Below are positions 31,421 to 43,600 of a stretch of DNA of 64,000 nt, piece after piece. The notes under the pieces were generated by a model. It made no database searches. It worked only from the letters and a program-made list of their open reading frames with translations, and was not told the DNA's origin. Both the position numbers and the translations under genes were made by a program. The DNA comes from Enchytraeus crypticus. Taxonomy: Eukaryota; Annelida; Clitellata; Enchytraeida; Enchytraeidae. Location: positions 1-64,000 of the forward strand of contig CAJHZI010000518.1 of assembly GCA_905160935.1 (NCBI GenBank), in the 5' to 3' direction. Each line of letters starts with the position of its first letter. Position 1 is the stretch's first letter.

Positions 31421-34400
31421 GTAAGGTTTAGTAATTGAAATCTTTAGTATTTTGATAGGGGTTCCACTGCAGGTCAGTAGGGGTGCTTGGTTAAATGTTC
31501 CACTGCAGGTCAGTATGGGTGTTTGGTTCGGTGTCGCGCTGCAGATCAGTAGGGGTGCTTGGTTAAATGTTCTACTGCAGATCAGTAGCAACAATGAACA
31601 GAGACATATTGAAGAATATGACAGTGACCGCCCAAGCTTGGAATAGGCACGGCACTTAGAGAAGAAGAAGACGGATCAGTAGGGATGCATGGTTAAATGT
31701 CCCACTGCAGATCAGTAGGGAATGCATGGTTAAATGTCCCACTACAGATCAGTAGCAACAATGAACAGAGACATGTGGAGGAATATGACCATGACTTCCC
31801 AGGCTTGGAACAGGCATGGCACTTAGAGAAGAAGAAGACAGATCAGTAGGGATGCTTGGTTAAATGTCCCACAACAGATCAGTAGGGATGCATGGTTAAA
31901 TGATTGGTTCGGTATAGGGGTGCTTGGTTAGGTGTTCTGATACAGATCAGTAGGGGTGCTTGGTTAGGTGTTCTAATATAGATCAGTAGGGGTGCTTGGT
32001 TAGGTGTTCTAATACAGATCAGTAGGGGTGCTTGGTTGGTTGTTCTAATGTAGATCAGTAGGGGTGCTTGGTTAGATGTTCTAATACAGATCAGTAGGGG
32101 TGCTAGGTTTGGTGTTCTAATACATATCAGTAAGGGTGCTTGGTTAGGTGTTCTAATACAGATCAGTAGGGTGCTTGGTTGGATGTTCTAATGTAGATCA
32201 GTAGGGGTGCTTGGTTAGGTGTTCCAATACAGATCAGTAGGGGTGCTTGGTTAGGTGTCTTATTACAGATCAGTAGGAGTGCTAGGTTTGGTGTTCTAAT
32301 ACATATCAATAGGGGTGCTTGGTTAGGTGTTCTAATACAGATCAGTAGGGGTGCTTGGTTGGATGTTCTAATGTAGATCAGTAGGGGTGCTTAGTTAGAT
32401 GTTCTAATACAGATCAGTAGGGGTGCTTGGTTAGGTGTTCTAATACAGATCAGTAGTGGTGCTTGGTTAGGTGTTCTAATACAGATCAGTAGGGGTGCTT
32501 GGTTAGGTGTTCTAATACAGATCAGTAGGGGTGCTTGGTTAGGTGTTCTAATACAGATCAGTAGTGGTGCTTGGTTAGGTGTTCTAATACAGATCAGTAG
32601 GGGTGCTTGGTTAGGTGTTCTAATACAGATCTGCAGTGGTGCTTAGTTGAATGTTCTAATACAGATCAGTAGGGGTGCTTGGTTAGGTGTTCTAATACAG
32701 ATCTGCAGTGGTGCAGTAATTAAATGAAAAGTGATAATTGAGCTTCAGTTAATCTTTATTCAATCTTTAGTCACGCTTTTAACGGCCACACAGGAATGAA
32801 TAATCACTATCAAGAGCAGAATAAGGTATACAATAATCACTATCTAGAGCAGAATAAGCATATACATGTAGAATAATCACTATCTAGAGCAGAATAAGCG
32901 TATAGAATAATCACTATCTAGAGCAGAATAAGCCTATAGAATAATCACTATCTTGAGCAGAATAAGCGTATACTATCTAGAGCAGAATAAGCCTGCAGAA
33001 TATCCTATCTTTGACAGATTTTTATTTTGCAAGTTGTTAATTGTTAGGTAGTCAATAGTAGGCCAACAAGTATTATATGGATAAAATTAGTGTTTAGATT
33101 ACTGTATTTACTGTTAGTCAGTTAGTATCTGTCTGCAGGTTTATGATATATGATTATTCAGTCCGGTGTGATTAATTTTCTCGAATTCGATGGACCAGCT
33201 AGGTTTTCTACAAGCTTCTGTATCCCTATTATCCGGCAGATGTCCACAGCGCCTTGACATCGCCTTGGATGAAGGGCTGGGCGTTTAGTCATCTGTTATT
33301 GATTGATATAGGTCTACTCAATATTCTGCCAGGTAGCGGGCTACGGCAGATATTGAAACATGCAGTTTGGTATCTACGTGTGTAGTCATGTACATATAGT
33401 TTCTAATAAGCAGAGCAGAGTATCCATTAGTCCAATGAATCTTAGACAACTGCTTAGCATTTTACGCCCTTTTCCAGAGACTTTTTCGAGGATAAATACG
33501 ATAGGCCTATCTATATAGAAGCTAGTAATTGGACTGAGCCGGCTTAGTGGTGGTCGGTTTTGTCTGATCGCTGCTGCCTAGCAATAGGCGCTGGGTTTAA
33601 ATCCTGTGCTCAACCCGCCACAGACAGGCTGAATAAAGAAATTTAACGTTAAGCTAAGCTCATTTGTTCCTTCTTATGAAACTTTTGTTTCTATTAACTC
33701 TAAGGGTAGTATTAAAATATCTTTGTAAAAATATCGAGAAACTAGGATGATCTAGGTCTAATTGAACATATGATAATAAGACGTGAATCAACAAAGAGTT
33801 GAACAACGGAACCTGTCGAACTAATACAATGGAGGCTTAGTCGCAGTGGCGTAACCTGGATTTAATCTTGGGAGAGGCACTTTAGTCTTGGGAGAGGCAC
33901 ACACTTTAATAAACTTGTGCACGTATCTCTCTTAGTGCACTGCCTACTGGCAGGTCCATGGTATATAATGCCTCCACTCATCTCTATCTTCCGTTTTCCT
34001 CTTATGTCAGCATACGAGTGGATCTTTAAATCATCAGTAACATTCCTTCTGATATACCATTATTCCATTATTCGTTAAATTCTTATTGACTGATTGATTG
34101 ATTAATTGATTGGGGGGTTACGCTTTTGACGAGGTGAGCCCCATGTGCCTTCCTCAGCTTCGCCTAGCATTTACTGGGAAGGGGCGTCATTCCCTGAGAA
34201 AACTATCCTGTTTACCCATTGCTCGACAATTTTAATTTTTAAATGCAGGGCAGGTTTACCATGTGCACGTATATTTTGAGCTAAATATGAATTTAAATTG
34301 ACATCAGTGGGTGTACCCCCCCCCCCCCACGCAGCCACGCCACAGCACTGCTGAGTAGTTAATGATCGATTCAGTTATTAATTATTTAATTAACCCGAGC

Positions 34401-37400
34401 CTAAAGTTTACTGCACAATGATTTAAATGTACAGTGCATCTAATTAAAAGACGTTACAGTGGCCACATACGATCAGTTTTGCCATCAAACTCATCTGTTC
34501 AGATATCTGAACAGATAAATTTGATCGTGTGTGGGCAAAAACTGATGGGAAAACTGACGAGTGTCAGTTTTCAAAACTGATGGGAAAACCATCAAATTTA
34601 TCTGAACAGAATCTATTCAGATAAATTTGATCGTGTGTGGCCGCGTCAGTTTTCAGATCTGAAGACTTGTCCCGCCCACCAATAATTTTGGCGCACTTAT
34701 CGGCCTAAACCTATTTTAATTTGAGCATTCTAAATAGAAATTAATTTTTTTAATGAGTAGGGCCTAATTAAAATAAAATTATTATAAGTCACAAAGATGC
34801 TTTTGACATACAGAGATAAGCGTTGCCAAATTAAATATCATTTTTAAATTTCAATATTGATTTTTATATATAAATTGAATGACTCGTGGCGCACGCACTG
34901 ATAGAGGGCTCGCCTCTAGAATGAGAGGTCGCGAGTTCGGGACTGCGTTGCGACGTGAAAAATAAAAACAGTCGTGCAAATGTGTTGGTGTCAAATCGAT
35001 ACAATCATATGCGACCTTAATGTTTCATTTCCTATCTAAACCCTTTCGTTTCGACCCCGAATAGGGATATACGGGACGCTAAACGGATTTTTTAAAATTT
35101 CAATATTAAACACCTTCGCTAAAAAAATTAAAATTTTATAAACAAGGAATAATAATTTTGTTTTTAATAATTGTAATAATAATATTTTGTTTTCAATCTC
35201 TATTGTATTTCTCAACAATAAAAATGCCATGCGCAATTTATACAGTGTTTCACTAACTCCCGCGATAATAAACACTTCAACACTTCATAAACAGGCCGTT
35301 TGGCGGGATTTAGCGCACTTGTCTTAGTTGCTCGTTAATTATCGAAGTTAAGCTACGCCGACCTCAGTTAGTACTTTGTGAGTGATCACCTTGGATGACC
35401 GAGTGTTGACAGCTTAGGAAGGAAAAAATCCCAGGCTCATGGAAGGTTATTCTTAAATCCGCGCTGGCTGCAATTGATGCGCCACCAAAAGGAAACGATT
35501 ACTAATAACAATGGAGAACAGGGAGAAAATGAGCATTAAACAAGCATCTGTGCTTCCTGACTCAGTGTGCCGTTATGTTATGGTATATATAGGCCTACAT
35601 GTCATAAACTTTGCCTATACGGGTATGTAGAGATATAAACTAAATAGTGACGATGAAGCAGATTATTTAATGATGCAGAATAATTACCATGTGGATGTAT
35701 AGACTATAACTAGTATTATATTATACTGTTGTATTGATAGTGAAGTGGATATGGCGTAACGGTTAGAGTGTTTGCCTCGGATGCAATTGGCCTGGATTCA
35801 AACGCACAATGCACTGAAAAAAACACAGACTAAATGTGATCTACGTGTATGGTGAACGTAAATAAAACTAATGATAAAAGTTGAACTTGTGCTTACAAAA
35901 TAGGCAGGGGTATAATTTTAAATTGTGATTAAAAAATAAAATAATAAAAATTAACCTATTAAATCATTAAATGATACTTCCATCATTTGGACAGCCACCA
36001 TCAATCAGGGGATGGGTAGCTCTCAAATTAGTAGTTTAAATAGCTCAAAAATATATTGATTGATTATAGTAATAACAACGCCAGTCACCCGCGCTGCAGT
36101 CTGGAAATGATTGACAGCTAATTAGCATAACTGATCAGATATCTGAACAGTTAAATTTGACCGTGTGTGGGCGATCATCAGTTTTATCTGCAGATAAATT
36201 TGACCGTGTGTGGGCAAAATATATGTTCAGATCTCAGATCTGAACACAAAAATTTGACCGTGTGTGGACGAATCAAATTTATCTGAACGGATATGTGATC
36301 AGATATCTGTTCAGATATCTGTCAGTTAAATTTGACCGTGTGTGGGCTCCGTCAAATTTATCTGAACAGATATCTGTTCAGATAAATTAGATCGTTTGTG
36401 GCCACTTATATATTGTTCTTATGTTCTATAAATTATCGAATTTTCTAAAGCGTTCATTATTTGCTATAAAGGTATATTGTATTGTCACTTGTATTCATGT
36501 GAGAATGTGTAATTTATTAATATATATTTACTAATTTCACTTTATACTGATATATTTTAGCACTAAGATCTAAACCAACGTCAGAAAGGGCATTCGGTTG
36601 GTGAGAGCGTAGGCTTCAGAAATTGGTACAAAATTGTCTAAAACAAATGGAAAAATAGAGGATTTACTGATGATATTTTATGGGAAAGAGAGGAGTGGAG
36701 AAGGTCAATTCGTATCCCGACGTAAGTTAAACCGGGATTTTTAAAGGGAAGATGATGATGATGATGCTGATATATTTGTGATGACAAATGATTAGATTCT
36801 TGCTGAAGTTTGCCTATTTGGTATAATGCTACAATTATTTAGTCGCATTCAGGCTGAAAATACAGTACCATTGCAGTTGTGCGCTTTTAGTTTGGCTTAA
36901 GACGTATAATTTATGATAGCTGTTACGCACTTACGTTCATGCACTGTGAAGCTATTATGTACTTGTAATGTGAAACGTTGACCGGTATGTCTGTGCTCAG
37001 GTTCACAACAGAACGGATTACCTGCGGTATCTAGTGAATTCACTGCGCAAGGCCGCAGACATCGAGCAGACGTTACTCATATTCAGTCACGACTTCTACT
37101 CTGAAGAGCTCAACGATATCGTCGCCTCTGTCGACTTCTGTCTAGTACGATCTTCTAATACTACTGTTAAATTGTTCTTCCTCTAAATGCTAATTTAACC
37201 TCAGTTTCTTCTCCGAGAACTGATGAGCAAGTCCTGGAGTTAATCACGTGACATACTGAACCGCAGTCGGGACTCGGAAATCTACTCAATACTGCTCTAC
37301 TTTCTCAGTCACTGTCACTATTGGTTCTTTTACATTTAATAATAATAATAAAGGTTTACCGCCTGTTTCCTCATACAAGGATGATGTCAGAGACGTTTAG

Positions 37401-40400
37401 TAGTATGCTTATCAGTTACAGGCTATGAGTATTAATTAAATTGTGTTAGATTTAATAAAGCTAAAAAAGCTAAGGTTAACGTCAGTTTCCTCACTCGAAA
37501 GCGATGTCAGTGACGGGCGAGCCCAGGATTTGAACCCGCACCTCCTGATCCGCGGTCGAATATCTTACCGACTTCTCCACTGGCTCCAGCCAGTGTCCAG
37601 CCAGTGGCGAAGTCGTCTAATCATTTAGTGTGCTACATTATCAGTCAGAAGACCTCTAATTCGATCATTTTATGTCAGTCCTTTAATTAATCTATATTGT
37701 TTGTAATGGGCCTTCCAATGAGGCTTTCGCTAATTGAAAGGCCCACTATAGGACAATATACATGTACGTCAACTCCTGCAAGATTAGCCTGTATTTTCTC
37801 CTTTGTAATTTCATGTTGCAGTGCAATTTAAGTTTTGAACTCTGCAAATCTGTATGATAAATTTGTTACAACTGTTACACGTTCAGTGGCTATATAGTAT
37901 TGTGTAAAATTCTAAGTTCGGCTAATTTATAAGAAGAATTGTAACCATACCAAATTCATCTTGTTTGTATTTGGAAGTTTTCAGCGGTTTGAATTCAGCC
38001 ATCCAGTTTCAGGTGTTGTTCTCAATTCAGCTTTGTTGTTGTTCCCTTCTCTTCAAATTTAGTTTGCATGGAAATCAAATCTATGTATAACTAGATATAA
38101 GTTTAAGGGATACTTTTGATCAACGACGAATTCTGTAATTATTTTAGGTTGTTAACTTTTATACTGATGGAAACACTGTCAGATCAATTGCTTAAGATAC
38201 TTATATAAATCTATATATAAATCTATATATAATATCTATATATCATAAATCTATATTTAATAATACATATCTACATTAATCTATATACATACTGTCAGAT
38301 CAATTGCTTTTTGCTTAAAATGCAAATATTCACAAGGTTAGTCTTTGAGAATGCACCGGGTTCCAGTGGCTAGTTGACATTTAGCACTACAGCGGATCAT
38401 TAAGTGCAGGTTTAAAATCTATCTGGTTCAAAGCTCTTCCTGTCACTGACGAGCTAGAAAACTGACGCTAAACTTGACTTTAGCTTTGTGATTTCTATTG
38501 AAAAATGGATAATGGGCATCTCGATTATCTTTTGACTTCTCAAGTGCAAGCTCAATGACTTACCAGCGTTGCATACTTTTGTGGAAAGGTTATTGTTTTT
38601 AGTGTCGCTTTTCTCAGTTGGCGCACATGTAGGGAGTTCTTTTTATCTCTTTTTCTTTGCTAAAAATATATATATATATATATTTGGAGGATCATATATC
38701 CTGCAAGGCCTGGAAGCGTTATAATTTTAACCTTGCCTTTATTTAGTGCGATATTCCCCTTTTAATGTTTCATCTACACATTTTAATACCTTGTAATCTG
38801 AGACATCAAACTATTTAAAACCACTTTTAGAAAAACCACTTTCAATTTTCCACCCATATAGATATTCGCATTGAATCTCGGATTCAAGATGAGTTTGCGT
38901 TAGGATGAGTAAGTTTGCGATTGAGAGAATTTGCGATGAGAGAATTTGCTTTAGGAGTAAGCTAACAATTCCTATAAAGCATTGAGTGATTGTTGCTAAA
39001 CCAGTGCAGCTATTTATTAGAATTGTAATGAACTACGTGTATATGAGTGTTATATTATAACTATAATCTAACACTAATATAGTGTTACTCGTATCAATTT
39101 ACCCCACCATGAGTAAGAGGGCAAGCTCTTGTGTGTGAAATTGTTATTATGTTCCCGGCAGTTTAATCAATAGATTGTTGAAGTGTATGTTTACTGATAT
39201 ATCGTACAGCCCTGTGTCAGGACTTGAATAATGAATAAGGTTTACTATACATCAAACTTAAATATAATTAATTAATCAGCTTATCTTCCTCACTGTACTG
39301 TATGCATCTATTAGCAGGATAAAACATGTTTTTAATCGGGATGTAAGGTCGCAAACTTAACAGTAGTCCTTTGGTTTGTTATCTATATTTGCGAATGGTT
39401 TTTAGTAAATCGGTTTTTAGTGATGTAGGTTGCAGGGACATCCCTTGTAGGGAGGTGTACGATTAACTAAAACGCCTATTGGGCTTTGCTTTTGTATTGA
39501 CGTACACAGTGCAACAGCAGTTTCTTTAATCTCTTTCAAACAAATTCATAGTGTCTCGTCCCCTGAGAGATTTTTTGCTTTTTTAATATCTAGTGACTAA
39601 CTACAGCCTTTTATCCATCTCTTAGAGATTAATTCACTTATTTCTTATTTATGGGATCAAACGATTTCAAAGCATTTGCCGTAGAGATGAAACAATTGAG
39701 TTGTTTTTGTAATTTTTCTGCCTTCGGCCATGAAGAGACTTTTGAAGACCCATATAGGCCCAAGCAGACATTAGCAGATACATGCAGACGTCAGCCGGCA
39801 CAAGTATACACTAATAGAAACAAGCAGATATTAGCAAACCTTAGCGGACACAAACAGACACAATAACACACCAGCATACGCATGCAAATATCAGTCGAGA
39901 TAAGCATACACAAGGAGACTCCAGCAGACACAGACGCATACATACGCCAGCAGACATCAATAGACAAGAGCAGACATCAATAGATATGAGCAGACAACAA
40001 CAGACACGAGCAGACATCAACAGACACGAGCAGACATCAACAGACACGAGCAGACATCAACAGACACGAGCAGACATAAGCAGACACGAGCAGACATCAG
40101 CAGACACGAGTAATCATCAGCAGACATCAGCAGACACGAGCAGACATCAGCAGACACGAGTAATCATCAGCAGACACGAGCAGACATCAGCAGACACGAG
40201 TAATCATCAGCAGACACGAGCAGACATCCAGACATCAACAGACACGTGCAGACATCAGCAGACACGAGCAGATATCAGCAGACACGAGTAATCATCAGCA
40301 GACACGAGCAGACATCAGCAGACACTAGCAGACATCAGTAGACAATAGCAGACTTAAACAGACACGAGCGGACATAAGCAGACACGAGCACACATCAGCA

Positions 40401-40610
40401 GACACGAGCAGACATCAGCAGACACGAGCAGACATCAGCAGACACGAGCAGACATCAACAGACACGAGCAGACACTGGCAGGAGTTAATACGTGAATTGA
40501 CCAGGAAGTCTGAGTCAGTATTCTCCAGATGATCCGAATAGCGCAAATCCATTTGCTGCAATTAAAAAGCAGTTACGACAAATTGATGTGTCGCTGATTT
40601 GATCACTCCA

Positions 40611-40659
<49 letters not shown>

Positions 40660-43600
40660 TTCTCTCTTTCTATCAGTATACCGCCTATATCAGTTTCATA
40701 GCATATAACTCCTTCACATATTTCTATCCTCAATTTTTCTCGTCATATCAACACACAAGAAGTTATCAAATCATTTAGCATTACAAGTCGTCTTGGCCTT
40801 CCTTCCTTCCATTCTTCCTGCAATTAATTATCTCTTTTAGTAAACCATCCTCTCTCAGAACAACACCTATCCTAGAATGGCTGTCCAACTCTTTTTTGTA
40901 TTCTTTATGTTTATTGATTATGTTTTAGTTGTCTAGCTGACCTTCACTGTCTCACTGATCGTCCCAGTCTCACTGATCGTCCCAGTCTCACTGATCGTCA
41001 CAATCTCACTGATCGTCCCAGTCTCACTGATCGTCACAGTCTCACTGATCGTCACAGTCTCACTGATCGTCCCAGTCTCACTGATCGTCACTGTCTCACT
41101 GATCGTCACTGTCTCCCTGATCATCCCAGTGTCACTGATCGTCCCAGTCTCACTGATAGTCCCTGTCACACTGATCGTCCCAGTCTCACTGATCGTCCCA
41201 GTCTCACTGATTGCACTCGCTGAATTGAAGCAGCTGCGTCTGATTTCTTCATTTTCTTTCAATCTTTTTTACGATTTTTCAATAATAGCTCAACTTTGAC
41301 GTGTTGTGGATTAATTGAAATAGGGAACACCTTTACATGTTAACTACAGCAGGGTTTTAAAAGAATCTCATTGTATGTTGAATTGAGCTTCTGTGACAAG
41401 ATCTATCTGTTTTAATATACGTCATGTTTAGAACGTTAGGCAATTTGTCTATTTACGCCGGCCCTGCTAACTCTTCCTAATGTTAACTTCCTAGTGTTAA
41501 CTTGTCTGAGTTCAGGTCGTCATTGAATTCGTTAATAAAATTTCATGACCTGTCTCTCTGCAGACTGTAAAAAAGCTGTAAAACCAATGTTAACGTCAGT
41601 TTCATCTCTGGAAAGCCTTATCAGTGACGGGCGAGCCCAGGATTTAAACCCACATAGACTGAGCCGCGGTCGGATATCTTACCGACATCGCCGCCGACTC
41701 CAGCCGATGGCGATGTCGGTAAGTCTGAGGTATTTAAAACATACAAAATTTCATAAAAATAAAAATTGGTTCTTGGTCGGCGTTTTACTTTTATACACTC
41801 TCTTAAAATGTTGCTATAGGCCTATTCCTCGAGTTAGTGATGTAAAAATTTCATTGCTATTAAAACATATATTTTGGTTGTTTATTTTCATGTGTTTTTC
41901 AAGGATCCTGATTTCATTGAGTTATGGAGAATTTATTTTTTGTAAAGGAATATTAGAAAAAGGTTTCATTTGAAATAAAAAATTTTGGCGCTGACAGTCT
42001 GAATGCCGTGAGCCAATAATCGGTGAAGCACTGTACGTCGTTTAGCTAAATATTGTGATTTCTCTTATCTAAACTTAATCAGAATACGATGGGAGTAAGT
42101 CAAACAGTCCATCTGTTTTGGGAGAAGTCATAGCGAGTAACGGTTGTAGATTGCCCTCATGCTAAAAAATGCATTGAAATTGATCAGAGATTGTTATTCC
42201 CAATAGTGTTTGGGTGGCCGAGATGGTAGCACGCTTTTCTGATAAGTAGGAGATGGCGAATTGAAAAAAATCTCAGCCGGACATCAGACTATTATATAGA
42301 TCTTTACTCAGTGAGAATATTTAGTAGCAGCATATAAAAATAATGAGCATACAAATTGCACATACTCGAAAGAAATCTTAAAATCTCATTAAATGGCTCT
42401 TCTCATTAAAGGTGAAATGGTTCATAAAAGTTAGTATAGTGATATCATTCACCGAAAAAACGAAAATCTATCTGCACAAAACATTAATAAATTGAAAAAA
42501 TATTTAGTACTGCGGTAAGCAAAAATATCGCATCTTGAGAAATACATATAATATATCAACTTAAGTTGTACTAACATATTGATTTTTGTGCATTCCTAAA
42601 ATAACTAATTTTCTCATCAACATATAAATTCAGAGACAGTACAGTTTTACGGGAGAAAAGCTAAGGAACTTTAAATATTTACTGTGAAGTAATTTTTATT
42701 AAATACTATTTTTAAATATCTCATTTGTTCCACTGGTTGTAAATTTTTAGTGCAAAAACTGCAATGCCTCAAGCCGTCGAGAGAAGTAGGTCATATCATG
42801 ACAGCCGAAAACATTAGAATGAACTGTTGAAATTAGCTTTTAATTGGGACTGTGGAATTTTAACTGACTGTAGACTATGATCGCTATAGTATAAACAGAT
42901 GACTAGCTGATGTCATTGTGTACCCGATTGCTATAATGTGTGTTCTAAAACAGCGGGAGTTTAACTATGAAGAATTAATATTTTAATGCTGTGTGGGTTA
43001 AGCTGTAGTAGCTTATATTAAATTTCAGTTATCAGTTAAGTGAGAAGTACTCTACGTCAGTTGCTACTGTTAATAATCACTGCGCTGAAGGCTGTATTGT
43101 ATTGATGAATAAGTTTACCACTGCTCGACTGCTCTTTCTGGTCTGCTTGTTCCAGTGATGCATACAACTTTCTTTTATGATGCATACAACATGCACGATT
43201 TCTTGTCATATAGCTTTTTATTACTTGTTACAACTTATGAATATGTTATGTTTTGTATATCATTAAAATATTTTTCATGGTTTCGTATTGCATGAACTGG
43301 TTTTTTTAGGACTTCGCACGGTCTGTGATTTAGGTTTTATGGTGTCATGCAGATTATTAAATGGTTTATCTGTTTTTCTAAGAAATAGATAATCTACATA
43401 TGTTATTGATACGTTATTGATTGTTTGTTTTTATAGGCATGCATAATTTATTATAATTAGTTTGATTAATTTACTGGACAATATTTACACATTTTATTAT
43501 ATACTTTTAGCTGTTGTAGTAATACACGTTTTCTTGTATTTGTCGAATGTTTGGTTATTGGTTGTTTATTAGATCTGAAAGTTTTTGTTGATTTCTTGTT

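Larger units (their letters stand above)
34458..36406. mobile_element. Non-autonomous DNA transposon with palindromic subterminal repeats
   Basis: The terminal inverted repeats are AGTGGCCACATACGATC at 34458 and its complement at 36406. The first 180 and last 280 bp are packed with ATCTGTTCAGATATCTGAAC palindromes and a TTTGACCGTGTGTGGGC motif, in alternating orientation. A 5S-derived SINE (35295-35605) and tRNA-like segments (34880, 35740) are nested. No transposase was recognised. The GGCCAC ends are reminiscent of PIF/Harbinger elements, but the target duplication is not clear. Confidence 0.75.

Noticed and set aside
35738-35815. Functional tRNA gene
   Set aside because: A and B boxes are present but no acceptor stem pairs and an A-rich tail follows; better explained as a SINE head.
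37707-37744. Small hairpin (GGGCCTT...AAGGCCC)
   Set aside because: A 12-bp stem with one mismatch in an intron; too common to interpret.
39986-40291. 101-codon open frame rich in Gln, Thr, Arg
   Set aside because: Produced entirely by the 20-bp minisatellite; no start context, splice signals or non-repeat coding sequence.
40933-41262. 109-codon minus-strand frame of T/I/S/E/T/G repeats
   Set aside because: The 18-bp tandem unit is divisible by three, so it stays open by construction.
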